Source of the DNA: an uncultured Pseudomonadales bacterium
GTDB lineage: Bacteria > Pseudomonadota > Gammaproteobacteria > Pseudomonadales > Azotimanducaceae
Length of the DNA: 64,000 nt
Direction of reading: 5' to 3'
Assembly (NCBI GenBank): GCA_958296165.1
Contig: OY282447.1
Location: 3,286,001 to 3,350,000, forward strand
Shown: positions 7,953 to 16,757 of the stretch, piece after piece
How the letters are laid out: every line of letters begins with the position of its first letter
Numbering within the stretch: the first letter of the stretch is position 1
Made by a program: the position numbers and the translations under genes
The notes under the pieces: generated by a model
Seen by the model: the letters and a program-made list of their open reading frames with translations, nothing else
What the model was told of the DNA's origin: nothing
Databases searched by the model: none

Positions 7953-10547
7953 ATGCTCCTCGCGCTGCCGCTCGCCGCAGCGACCGGCGTGGCGCATGGA
8001 GACGCGCTGGCTGGCTGCGATACCGGCACGTTCAAGTTGCGGGCCGATTTCCCGGGCGCTGGCAAGGCGACGTGTACCGTGGTCGATCACCGCACTGTCG
8101 ACCTCAAGGTCGAGCCCGAAGACGACGGCCGGATCAACCCCAGTCCGTGGTACGGGTTTCACGTGCGTGCGCTGGCGCCAAACGCCGGCGCATTGCGGGT
8201 GCGTCTTCGCTATGGGCGTCACGAGCACCGCTACGCGCCGAAGGTGAGCATCGACGGAGAGGTTTGGCAGCGCGTGCCAGCTGCCGACTTCAGAGTCCGC
8301 GCTGGCGCGGCTGCGATGCGGCTGCGCCCGGACCAACGCGGCATCTACGTTTCCGCGCAAGAGAACGTCAACGGCGAGCGCTATCGCGCTTGGCGCGCGG
8401 CCGTCGCCGCCCAAGTGGCGGCGGAGTGGCGCGAGGTAGGCCGCTCGATCGGCGATCGGCCGATCTGGGCGCTGCACGTGAATCCTGATGCCGCCAACTA
8501 CGTCCTGCTGCTTGGCCGTCAGCATCCGCCGGAGGTGAGCGGCGCGTTGGCGTTCATGCGCTTCGCAGAGCGGCTGCTGGAAATCGAGCGGGATGCCTGC
8601 CCGGCACGCCCTGCGCGGTGCCGCTTCTTCGGCAGTCACGGCATTGTGCTGGTGCCGTTGCTGAATCCAGACGGCGTCGCCGGCGGGCACTGGCGGCACA
8701 ACTTGGGGCAAACGGACCTCAACCGGGACTGGGGGCCGTTCGCGCAGCCGGAGACGCAAGCGGTGCGCACAATGCTCGACGAGCTGGAGGGCCAGCGCAA
8801 GCGGCTGCGCGTGATGCTCGACTTCCACTCCACCTCGCGCAACGTCTTCTACACCCAGGACGACGCTGCGCCGACGCGCCCCGCTGCCTTCGCGACGCGA
8901 TGGTTCGACGCCGCCAAGGCCAGCGGCAGCGCCCTGTATGCATTCGAGCACGCGCCGCGGCCGCTCAGCGAGCAGGGCACGGCGAAGAACTACTACTACC
9001 GGCGCTTCGGCGTGCCGTCCATCACCTACGAAGTGGCGGACGAAGAAGATCGGGCGTTGCTGGCTGCGTCCGCTGCGACGCTGGCGGACGCCTTGGTCGA
9101 CGTCCTTGCGGCCGAAGACGATGCAGCGTCGACCGTGTGCGCGGACCTGTTTTGCCAGCTGGTAGCAGCCAACCAGGCATCCTTGGTGATGTTGGCCGAG
9201 GAACGGCTGTTGCCGCCGAATACTGTGGCGGCGGTGGCGGACGCGGTTGCGCGGGTGGCCGAAGAACAGACGCGCCCGGGCGCTTTGCGGTCGAGCGACT
9301 ACTTGGACTTCGAGGCGAGGCTGGTGGAACTGGCGGGAACGACGGCGTCCAACATCCACATCGGGCGTTCGCGGCAGGACTTGCACGGCACGATGCGGCG
9401 CATGTTGGTGCGGCGGCGGTGGCTGGGCGCCATGCAAGGCATGCTCGAAGTGCGCCAGCGCTTGTTGGAACTGGCAGCACGGGAAGCGAACACGCCCGTG
9501 CCGGCCTACACCCACGGCGTGCAGGCGCAGCCGACCACGTTCGGCCACTATTTGCTGGCCTTCTCAGCCGCCTTGGGCCGAGATTCGGCGCGCGCGAAGG
9601 AGGGCTTTGCACGGCTGAATCGCAGCCCGCTCGGGGCCGCGGCCTTAGGCACGTCCGGCTTTGCGTTGAACCGGCATCGATTGGCCGAGTTGCTGGGTTT
9701 CGACGGCCCAATCGAAAACAGCCTCGATGCGAATCTGGTGTCGTCAGCCGATTACAAGCTGGAGTTCGCCAGCATCCTCAGCCAGTCGGCGGCTACAGTT
9801 GGTCGGTTCGCACAAGATCTGCATGCGCAGTACCACCATCCGCGGCCTTGGATCCGCCTGCACCGGAGCGCCACGAGCGGCAGCAGCATCATGCCGCAGA
9901 AGCGCAATCCGCGCCCCATCGACCGGCTGCGCAGCGCGGCCAGCTCGGTGCTTGGCCAAGCGCACAAGGTTGTGCTCGGCGCCCACAACGTCCACACGGG
10001 CATGCACGACTATCGGCGCATCGAGCCAATCGTGACGCTCGCCGACGAAGCCGATGGCATGTACCGCCGCTATGCGCGTCTGCTCCGATCCCTGCGTCTC
10101 GATGCGGCGCTGGCGTTGGCGGAACTTGGGCGCGGCTACTCCACCATGACGGAGGTGGCAGACCTGCTTGTGCGCGAAGCCGACGTGCCGTTCCGCGACG
10201 CGCACCGCTACGCATCGGCGCTTGCGGAGCTGGGCCGGCGCACCGACACGGCGGCGGCCTCGATCGGCAACGGGGAACTGCAACGGGTCTACAAGGAAAC
10301 CATCGGCACGGCGTTGCCGGTGTCGCCGCAAGCCGTTCGCAACGCGTTGCAGCCGGCAACTCTGATCGCTGGCCGGCGCGGCTTCGGCGGGCCGCAGCCG
10401 GCAGAGATGCGCCGCTCGCTGGCCGCCCACCATGAAGCGTTGGCGAGGGACGAAGAGTGGCTGGCCGGCACGCAAGCCCGCCTGCGCCAGGCGCGACAGG
10501 AGCAGCGCCAAGCCTTCGAGGAACTGCGAGCGGGTACGCCAGGGTAG
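7953..10547 (+). CDS. Secreted M14 zinc carboxypeptidase fused to an argininosuccinate-lyase-like domain
   Basis: 864 residues from the chosen ATG, which opens a signal peptide (MLLALPLAAATGVAHG); a GTG at 7890 is an in-frame alternative. Residues about 150-375 are an M14 metallocarboxypeptidase: the zinc pair H191/E194 in QHPPE, LNPDG, DLNRDW, the third zinc ligand H292 in DFHST, and the catalytic Glu at about 360 in YEVADEED. From about residue 395 the protein is a fumarase/aspartase-superfamily lyase closest to argininosuccinate lyase, with HIGRSRQD, YTHGVQAQPTTFGHYL and the signature GSSIMPQKRNP (643-653). Both active sites look intact. The frame is open across the junction, so this is a true fusion unless a missed indel joined two genes. 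Known parts: both families. Inferred: successive action on one amino-acid-containing substrate outside the cytoplasm. Confidence 0.82.
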   Translation: MLLALPLAAATGVAHGDALAGCDTGTFKLRADFPGAGKATCTVVDHRTVDLKVEPEDDGRINPSPWYGFHVRALAPNAGALRVRLRYGRHEHRYAPKVSIDGEVWQRVPAADFRVRAGAAAMRLRPDQRGIYVSAQENVNGERYRAWRAAVAAQVAAEWREVGRSIGDRPIWALHVNPDAANYVLLLGRQHPPEVSGALAFMRFAERLLEIERDACPARPARCRFFGSHGIVLVPLLNPDGVAGGHWRHNLGQTDLNRDWGPFAQPETQAVRTMLDELEGQRKRLRVMLDFHSTSRNVFYTQDDAAPTRPAAFATRWFDAAKASGSALYAFEHAPRPLSEQGTAKNYYYRRFGVPSITYEVADEEDRALLAASAATLADALVDVLAAEDDAASTVCADLFCQLVAANQASLVMLAEERLLPPNTVAAVADAVARVAEEQTRPGALRSSDYLDFEARLVELAGTTASNIHIGRSRQDLHGTMRRMLVRRRWLGAMQGMLEVRQRLLELAAREANTPVPAYTHGVQAQPTTFGHYLLAFSAALGRDSARAKEGFARLNRSPLGAAALGTSGFALNRHRLAELLGFDGPIENSLDANLVSSADYKLEFASILSQSAATVGRFAQDLHAQYHHPRPWIRLHRSATSGSSIMPQKRNPRPIDRLRSAASSVLGQAHKVVLGAHNVHTGMHDYRRIEPIVTLADEADGMYRRYARLLRSLRLDAALALAELGRGYSTMTEVADLLVREADVPFRDAHRYASALAELGRRTDTAAASIGNGELQRVYKETIGTALPVSPQAVRNALQPATLIAGRRGFGGPQPAEMRRSLAAHHEALARDEEWLAGTQARLRQARQEQRQAFEELRAGTPG

Positions 10548-10580
10548 TAGAAAGCGGCTTCTTAGCGCTTCCTGCGAGAG

Positions 10581-12863
10581 TTAGTTGCAGGCGGCTTGGG
10601 GAAAGCAACCGTCGGCGCGCCACGCGGCCAGAGTCGAGTAGGTGCGCACTTCGAGCCCTGCTTGCAGCACCGCCTTGGCGGCGGCCAACTCAGGGGCCGC
10701 GATCCACACTGTGTGTACGTCTGCCGCTGGCACCACCTCGGCGAGGGCGGGGGGCCTTGCCGCCAACGCAGCGAAGGCGTGCGCGGATTCCTCGCTTGCC
10801 CACCGGCTCGCCCACAGCCAGCCTTCGTGTTCGGCACAGCGCAAGTATGCTTGCCGGTCGCCCCGCCAATCGAAGAGGAACGGCGGCGGCGAGCGTTTCT
10901 CGGCCAGTGCGCCGTCGTCCACGAACTGCTGCCAAGCGGACAAGACGCCGCGCACGGAACTGGAAGCGATCTCACAGCCGTGCGCCGCCAACTCGGCCCG
11001 CGGCAGGCGCATGAAGTCCACCGCAGCGCGGCCTGGCTTGAGGATCGCCAAGGTGGAGAGCGGCGGCTTGGCCGCCAGCGCGGAAAGGGCAAGCACGCCG
11101 CGTTCGGCCAGTGCGCGACCGGCCAGCGCTGGCCCGAAGACGTTGCGAAAGAGCTCGCCGTCGGAGAACGGACGCTCGGCATCGGCGTAATACGTCTCTC
11201 TGTACCAATTCCGCATCCCCGTTTCGGTGGTGCAATACGGCAAGCGCTGCCAGTTCACGTCGTTCAGCAGTTGCGCCATGTAGTCGATCCCGTAGTAGGT
11301 CGCACGGCAGGCTTGCGCCCAATCGGCGTTGTCGGCGCGGTTCACGGCGCAGAACTTGGCCAGCTGGCCGGCGGCTGCCAATGCGGCATCGAGTTCGGCC
11401 GGCGGTACGGCAGCGGTTGTTCTGGCGTTGCGGACGCGCGCCAGCCACTCGTGGAATCTGGCTGGCCGCGTGGCACTCCGTGCGGGGTGCTCTGCTGCCG
11501 GTGCGCAAAGATGTTCGCTCGTGGCTGCTGGCTTGACCGCGTTGCCGGCATGGCATTCGACCTGCGGGAAGCAGCCGCCGGCGACCCAATCGCCGAAGCG
11601 GGAGAACGTCCGCACCGGCGCTGCGGCAAGCCGCGGCGCTGCTTCGTGCAGGCCGGGGGTGGCCACCACGACGGTTGTGTCGTACACGAACGGTGTCGGC
11701 GCTGCGCTTAGCACCGCGCCATGTGCAAGCACTGAAGCTGCGATGGCTCGATAGCGGGTTGCGAACTCGTGCGCGGCTTCGGCACTGCGCCAGCGCGACA
11801 CCCAGGCCAACTCGTCGTCGGCCTTCCCCGCGCAGGCGATGTGTCGGAAGCGGTCGCCGCGCCAGTGCTCGATGAACGACGGAGACTGTTCGGCGTCGGC
11901 GTTGCCGTGCTGGGCCAGGAGGCCCCAGATTCCCAGAGCGCCGGCTGTGTTGGCGAGGCCAGCGGCGCAATCGCCATCGGTGAGCTTGGCGGCTAGGAGA
12001 TCGTCCGCCAGGCGGATGAAGTCCACCTCAGGTATGCGCTCTGGCCGCAGCACGCCGAGCGTGGCCAACGGCGGCTCGCGCAGCCAGTCGTCGATGCGCG
12101 TGCCGCCGGCGAGCCACCTCTCAAGCGCCAGCTCGGGGCCGAAGACATGCGGAAAGCCCTCGTGCGCCCACAGGCTATGCGGGCGCCAGCCACGCCTGCG
12201 GACGCGATTGCTGGTGCCGTGGCCCGGCGCCATGCTGCATGTGTACAGCCGTTCGGCTTGGTTGAAGAACCAGCCGACGATGTGGGCATCGCCTTCGATT
12301 GCCGCGTTGGCGGCCGCGGCGAGATCGCGGTTGTACCAAAGATGGGCGCTGCGCAGCTGCGGGAAGTTCTGGAATTGCAGAGCGTGCGTTGTCTCGTGAG
12401 CCACGGTATCGAGGGCGTCGGGCGAGGCTACGCCGCGCACATACAGCACGTTTTGTTCCACGTCGAAGAGGCCGGCAGGGCCTTGCATCGGATTCTTGCT
12501 TGCGGCGTTGCCGGCTGGCCTTTTTTTCGCACAGTACACGCCGAGCGCACACCACCCGCTGCGCCACTGTTCGGCGTGGTCGTCTTCCCACTCTACGTTG
12601 CCGACGCCGGCCGTGTAGCCGCCTTGGAAATCGGCCATGGGGCGCACGTTCAGCGGCTCGTGGGCGGCGAGGCCGCGCACGGCGCAGGCGGCGGCGATGG
12701 CTGCGTCTACTTCCGTGCGCCAGGCGGGGTCTGCCTGGACGCCGAGCGCGGCAATGCCGAGCAGGGCGGCGCAGAAGCGTTGGCGGGGAGTGGCAGTTAG
12801 GCGAACGTGTAGTCCTCTGGGTTGGGGGCTGTGGCTTGGGTTCGAAGGCTTTGGCAGCAGCAC
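10581..12863 (-). CDS. Putative HExxH metallopeptidase-like exported protein with internal duplication
   Basis: About 760 residues if the GTG at 12863 is used; the start is uncertain because the frame stays open to 12971 over the end of the monooxygenase gene. A hydrophobic stretch (FCAALLGIAALGVQA) looks like a signal peptide. A zincin-type motif HETTH occurs in DTVAHETTHALQFQ, about residue 185, followed by EGDAHIVGWFF. The second half repeats the architecture of the first: FGPELALERW matches FGPALAGRAL, WRGDRFRHIAC matches WRGDRQAYLRC, WVSRWRSAEAAHEFA matches WASRWASEESAHAFA, and DGCFPQ-type ends recur. The second copy has no HExxH. I do not recognise a named family. Confidence 0.6.
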   Translation of the reverse strand: MLLPKPSNPSHSPQPRGLHVRLTATPRQRFCAALLGIAALGVQADPAWRTEVDAAIAAACAVRGLAAHEPLNVRPMADFQGGYTAGVGNVEWEDDHAEQWRSGWCALGVYCAKKRPAGNAASKNPMQGPAGLFDVEQNVLYVRGVASPDALDTVAHETTHALQFQNFPQLRSAHLWYNRDLAAAANAAIEGDAHIVGWFFNQAERLYTCSMAPGHGTSNRVRRRGWRPHSLWAHEGFPHVFGPELALERWLAGGTRIDDWLREPPLATLGVLRPERIPEVDFIRLADDLLAAKLTDGDCAAGLANTAGALGIWGLLAQHGNADAEQSPSFIEHWRGDRFRHIACAGKADDELAWVSRWRSAEAAHEFATRYRAIAASVLAHGAVLSAAPTPFVYDTTVVVATPGLHEAAPRLAAAPVRTFSRFGDWVAGGCFPQVECHAGNAVKPAATSEHLCAPAAEHPARSATRPARFHEWLARVRNARTTAAVPPAELDAALAAAGQLAKFCAVNRADNADWAQACRATYYGIDYMAQLLNDVNWQRLPYCTTETGMRNWYRETYYADAERPFSDGELFRNVFGPALAGRALAERGVLALSALAAKPPLSTLAILKPGRAAVDFMRLPRAELAAHGCEIASSSVRGVLSAWQQFVDDGALAEKRSPPPFLFDWRGDRQAYLRCAEHEGWLWASRWASEESAHAFAALAARPPALAEVVPAADVHTVWIAAPELAAAKAVLQAGLEVRTYSTLAAWRADGCFPQAACN

Positions 12864-12879
12864 TGGTGCCGAGTGACGC

Positions 12880-14805
12880 TCAAGCGAATGTGTAGTCCTC
12901 TGGATCGGGCGATTTCGTTTGGTTCCAGAACTCCAGCAGCGTGAAGGGCCAGTTCTGGGTGACGCGGCCATGCTCGTTCTTGTACCAGCTGTGTACGTTC
13001 GGCGAGCCCCAGGCCATGTTCTGGTTGCCGGCGTCGATCTTCTCGTTGTAGGTGTCGTGTACTTCCGCGCGGCAGTCCATGGCTGCTAAGCCGCGCTCGA
13101 TCAGGAGCTTCAGGCAGCCCATGATGTAGCGCACTTCGCACTCCGAGAAGAAGATGATGCTGCCGTTCACGACGATGTTGGTATTCGGTCCGTAGCAGCA
13201 GAACAGGTTTGGATAGCCGGGCATCACGACGCCGAGATAGGCGCGCGGGTCGACGCCCCAGCGCTCGCGCAGCTCGACGCCGTCCTTGCCGTAAAGCTGC
13301 ATCGGAAAGAGGAGGCGGCTGGCGTAGAAGCCGGTGCCGTAGATCAGCACGTCCGCATCCACTTGCCGCCCGGAGCGCGTCTCGACGCCGCTGCGGTTGA
13401 TGCGGGCGATGGGGTCCGTCACCAGTTCCACGTTGTCGCGCTTGAGCGCCCGGAACCAGTGGCCGTTGTCCACCAACATGCGCTTGCCGGCTGGCGGGTA
13501 CTGCGGCACGCACTTGGCGAGCAACTCCGCGTCGTCGCCCACCATCTGCTCTACGTTGGCCGTCAGCATGGCGCGCAGCTGGTCGTTGGCGGCGCTCACC
13601 GAGCGTTCCTCGTTCCACGCCGGGTCGCGCTTCACCATGCCCAACAGGCCCTCGCCGGTGGTCCAGAACATCCAGAAGCGGAACCACTTGCCGTAGAAGG
13701 GCACGTTGTTCAGCAGCCAGTGTTTGCCGCTGGTGATGGCGTCGTGGTATTCGGCGCGCGGCGCCACCCACGGCGGCGTACGCTGGAAGACGGTGACGCG
13801 CTCGGCCGCTTGGGCGATCTCCGGCACGGTCTGGAAGGCGCTCGCACCGGTGCCGATCACCGCCACGCGCTTGTTCGTTAGATCGTGCTCGGCCTGCCAT
13901 TGCGCGGTGTGGAACGCCGGCCCTGCGAAGCTGCCGACGCCCTCGATGTTCGGCAGCTTGGGACGATTGAGCTGGCCCACTGCGCTGACGATTGCGTTCG
14001 CCGTCACGGTCTCTTCGCCATGCGGGCCGCGCACGCGCACTTGCCAAGCGCCGTCGGCCGCGTAGCGCGCCTCGATCACCTCGGTGCGCAAGCGGATGTT
14101 GGCGCGGATGCCGAACTCCGTGGCAATGCGGTCGAAGTAGTCGAGCAGCACGTTCTGCGGCGAGAAATGCTGCGGCCAGTCGTTGGGCGCGAACGAGTAG
14201 GAATAGGTGTGGTTGGGGCTGTCCACGCGGCAGCCGGGATAGCGGTTCTCGAACCAGGTGCCGCCGACGTCGGCGTTCTTCTCGATCACCGTGTAGCCGA
14301 TGCCGGCCTGGCTCAAGCGGATAGCCGTGAGGATGCCGGACATGCCAGCGCCCACCACCACGACATGGAACTTCGCCCTCGCTTCGCTCGGCAAGTGGCC
14401 AAAGGAGACGCGGTACGGGTCTTCGTCGAACACCTTGAGCTCCGACATCAAGAACTCCCCGTAGCCGTCGTCTAGCTGGGCGCCTACGATGAAATCCACC
14501 ATCTCCTTGACGAGTTCCGGCGCCGGCGGCGGCAGCGGCGGACAGCCGGCGTCTCGATACTCGCGCAGGGCCGCCAAGGCGCGCTGGCGGATGGCGGCTT
14601 GATCGGCGGCGCCGATGCCGCCTTGCGGGTCGCCGAACATCGTGCTCGTTGGCCGAATGTCGCCACGGATCAACGCGGCGTCGCCCGTGAGATGCACCAG
14701 CGCGTTGACCAGCGAAGGAATGTGCGCTTCGGCCAGTGCGGCCGTCAGGGCATCGTCGGCCCAGGATTCGTGATTCGGCGCCCTGCCGGCGGCTGCTTTG
14801 CCCAT
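12880..14805 (-). CDS. Flavin-containing (Baeyer-Villiger-type) monooxygenase
   Basis: 641 residues. An N-terminal helical extension of about 130 residues precedes the first Rossmann fold for FAD (VVVGAGMSGILTA) and the VGGTWFENRYPGCRVD segment. The Baeyer-Villiger fingerprint FAGPAFHTAQW follows, then the second Rossmann for NADPH (VAVIGTGASAFQ). These enzymes insert oxygen next to ketones or oxidise heteroatoms, often in steroid, terpene or xenobiotic catabolism, which fits the surrounding CoA-ester genes. It is divergent from the SDR gene at 14977. Its last codons (PEDYTFA) are echoed just downstream at 12797-12835. Confidence 0.9.
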   Translation of the reverse strand: MGKAAAGRAPNHESWADDALTAALAEAHIPSLVNALVHLTGDAALIRGDIRPTSTMFGDPQGGIGAADQAAIRQRALAALREYRDAGCPPLPPPAPELVKEMVDFIVGAQLDDGYGEFLMSELKVFDEDPYRVSFGHLPSEARAKFHVVVVGAGMSGILTAIRLSQAGIGYTVIEKNADVGGTWFENRYPGCRVDSPNHTYSYSFAPNDWPQHFSPQNVLLDYFDRIATEFGIRANIRLRTEVIEARYAADGAWQVRVRGPHGEETVTANAIVSAVGQLNRPKLPNIEGVGSFAGPAFHTAQWQAEHDLTNKRVAVIGTGASAFQTVPEIAQAAERVTVFQRTPPWVAPRAEYHDAITSGKHWLLNNVPFYGKWFRFWMFWTTGEGLLGMVKRDPAWNEERSVSAANDQLRAMLTANVEQMVGDDAELLAKCVPQYPPAGKRMLVDNGHWFRALKRDNVELVTDPIARINRSGVETRSGRQVDADVLIYGTGFYASRLLFPMQLYGKDGVELRERWGVDPRAYLGVVMPGYPNLFCCYGPNTNIVVNGSIIFFSECEVRYIMGCLKLLIERGLAAMDCRAEVHDTYNEKIDAGNQNMAWGSPNVHSWYKNEHGRVTQNWPFTLLEFWNQTKSPDPEDYTFA

Positions 14806-14976
14806 CTATTGCCCTCAACGGGTGGCGATGTCGTGATGCTAGCACCTACGAGTGCGTCGGCAGGTGTACTCGCATGCGTTGCGTTCCGCCACTGCGACGA
14901 CCGCGAAGTTCTGCTTGTATCCGGCCAACGGCATAGGGTCAAATACCCCTTTGTTGGTTCGATTTAGGGCAATTCC
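14806..14976. other. Divergent intergenic region
   Basis: 171 bp between the monooxygenase (reverse) and SDR (forward) genes. It probably holds both promoters. No clear operator dyad was recognised. Confidence 0.4.
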
Positions 14977-15864
14977 ATGAGTGATTTCGAGGGCAAGGTC
15001 GTCATCGTGACCGGTGCCGGCAACGGTCTCGGCCGCAGCCACGCGCTGGCCTTCGCCGAGCGTGGCGCAAAGGTGGTGGTGAACGACCTAGGCGGTTCCG
15101 TACACGGCGAAGGCCAGTCGGACGCGGCGGACGCAGTGGTGGACGAGATCAAGGCCGCCGGCGGCAGCGCCGTTGCCAACAAGGCGTCTGTGTCGGACCG
15201 CGACGGTGCCAAGAGCATCGTCGACGACGCCCTGGCCGCGTTCGGCACGGTGGACATCGTCGTCAACAATGCTGGCATCCTCCGCGACAAGTCGTTCAAG
15301 AACATGACCTTGGACGAGTTCGACTTGGTCATCGACGTCCACCTGCGCGGCAGCGCCTACGTCACGCGCTTCGCGTGGCCGATCATGTACGAGAAGAACT
15401 GGGGCAGGGTGGTGCTTACAAGCTCCACTTCCGGCATTTTCGGCAACTTCGGCCAAGCTAACTATGGTGCCGCCAAGATGGCCATGTTGGGCTTGATGAA
15501 CGTGCTTGCCATCGAGGGCGCTACCCACAACGTGCGCGTGAACTGTTTGGCCCCCGGCGCCGCGACGCGCATGACTGCCAGCGTGCCGGGTTCCACGATC
15601 GACATGTCCAGCCCGCCGCCGCAGATGAGCCCGGCTCTGGTAACCCCGGCCGTACTCTACATGTGCAGCGAGGACGCGCCTTCCGCGCACACCATTCACG
15701 CCGCCGGCGGCCGCTTCTCACGTTCGCAGACGTACACCAATGAAGGCGTTGCGCTGGGCTTGGAGGCAACCTACGACGACCTCACGGAAGAAGTTGCCAA
15801 GGTAGTGGACATGGGTGGCGCCGAGCCGTTCGACCCACTCGCGCGGCGACGACGCCGCGGTTAA
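14977..15864 (+). CDS. SDR family NAD(P)-dependent oxidoreductase (3-hydroxyacyl-CoA dehydrogenase type)
   Basis: 295 residues. Classical SDR: cofactor motif TGAGNGLGRSHA, NNAGILRD, catalytic Ser in LTSSTSG and the YGAAK pair (Y/K). The NDLGGSVHGEG insertion after beta-2 and the ILRDKSFKNM segment are typical of the dehydrogenase module of multifunctional beta-oxidation enzymes (MFE-2/HSD17B4 type). It likely oxidises 3-hydroxyacyl-CoA to 3-ketoacyl-CoA. It converges on the enoyl-CoA hydratase gene, which fits a shared beta-oxidation role. Confidence 0.9.
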   Translation: MSDFEGKVVIVTGAGNGLGRSHALAFAERGAKVVVNDLGGSVHGEGQSDAADAVVDEIKAAGGSAVANKASVSDRDGAKSIVDDALAAFGTVDIVVNNAGILRDKSFKNMTLDEFDLVIDVHLRGSAYVTRFAWPIMYEKNWGRVVLTSSTSGIFGNFGQANYGAAKMAMLGLMNVLAIEGATHNVRVNCLAPGAATRMTASVPGSTIDMSSPPPQMSPALVTPAVLYMCSEDAPSAHTIHAAGGRFSRSQTYTNEGVALGLEATYDDLTEEVAKVVDMGGAEPFDPLARRRRRG

Positions 15865-15874
15865 GCCGCTCGAA

Positions 15875-15906
15875 TCATGGCTGCCGTGCGACGCAGGCAG
15901 CCATGA
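15875..15906. terminator. Hairpin between convergent SDR and hydratase genes, possible bidirectional terminator
   Basis: Perfect 11-bp inverted repeat TCATGGCTGCC / GGCAGCCATGA (15875-15885 and 15896-15906) with a 10-nt loop. It lies in the 51 bp between two convergent stop codons. It lacks a good T tract, so the terminator role is inferred from position. Confidence 0.5.
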
Positions 15907-15915
15907 CTTGCCAGC

Positions 15916-16692
15916 TTAAGACGTTGGCCAGTTGGCGTCGCGCTTCTCTCGAAAGGCGGCCATGCCTTCGGCCGCTTCGTCGCTGCGGAACATCCTGCCG
16001 CTCCACTCAGCGGTTTCGCGGAATGCATCTTCCATATTGGCGTACTGAGGCACGCGCCGGACGAGCTTCTTGCATTCGACCACGGCGATGGGGCCGCCAC
16101 GGTTGATCATGTCCACTTCTTCGTCTACCGCGGCCTCGAGTTCCGCGCGCGGCACAGCGCGGTGCGCGAGGCCCATCTCCACGGCTTGCGTGCCGTTGAA
16201 GCGAGCGCCGGTGACGAACAGCCGCATGGCGTGGTGGGTGCCGAGTTTGGGAATGCACACCACCGAGATGACGGCCGGGATCACGCCGATGCGCACCTCG
16301 CTGAAGCTGAATTGCGCCTCTGCCGAGGCGATGGCGATGTCGGAGGCGCCTACCAAACCCAAGCCGCCGGCGAACGCGGCGCCGTTCACGGCCGCGATGA
16401 CCGGCTTCGGGCTCTCCACGATGGTGGTGAGCACCTGTGGATACGGAACTGCGCGCCGGCCTTCTATCATGGAACCGGGCGGGCTCTTGAGATCGGCGCC
16501 GGCGCAGAAGGCGGGATCGGTGCCGGTTATCACGATCGACCGCGCGGCTGGGTCTTCGTTGGCAGCCAGCAGATGTTCGTAGAGTTCGCTCACCAGAACC
16601 GCCGATAGCGCATTGCGGTTCTGCGGGCGGTTGAGGGTGATCCAGGCGGCGCCGTTTCGGATCTCGTAAAGGGTGGCTTCCAGTTGGGCCAT
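15916..16692 (-). CDS. Enoyl-CoA hydratase/isomerase family protein
   Basis: 258 residues of the crotonase family. The first oxyanion-hole segment is FCAGADLKSPPG. The second is NGAAFAGGLGLVGASDIAIAS, and FSEVRIGVIPAVIS is the region carrying catalytic Glu in hydratases. The start ATG at 16692 follows a GGAGACCGC stretch. It is the next gene after the carboxylase alpha subunit on the same strand. In liu/atu-type clusters the equivalent gene is the methylglutaconyl- or isohexenylglutaconyl-CoA hydratase, and that is the best guess here. Confidence 0.88.
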   Translation of the reverse strand: MAQLEATLYEIRNGAAWITLNRPQNRNALSAVLVSELYEHLLAANEDPAARSIVITGTDPAFCAGADLKSPPGSMIEGRRAVPYPQVLTTIVESPKPVIAAVNGAAFAGGLGLVGASDIAIASAEAQFSFSEVRIGVIPAVISVVCIPKLGTHHAMRLFVTGARFNGTQAVEMGLAHRAVPRAELEAAVDEEVDMINRGGPIAVVECKKLVRRVPQYANMEDAFRETAEWSGRMFRSDEAAEGMAAFREKRDANWPTS

Positions 16693-16702
16693 GCGGTCTC
16701 CT

Positions 16703-16757
16703 CTTTCTAGGTCGTTTCCTTCCTAGTCGTTTCCTTCCTAACTTCCTAAGTCGTTTC
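16703..16757. repeat. Short tandem repeat at the 3' end of the carboxylase alpha gene
   Basis: Three imperfect copies of a GTCGTTTCCT core spaced about 15-25 bp apart. The last lies inside the terminal codons of the carboxylase alpha gene and the others in the spacer before the hydratase gene. It looks like replication slippage. No function is proposed. Confidence 0.55.

Noticed and set aside
7764-9548. A 594-codon antisense frame across the M14-lyase gene
   Set aside because: Low-complexity composition typical of the reverse strand of a GC-rich gene; no motifs.
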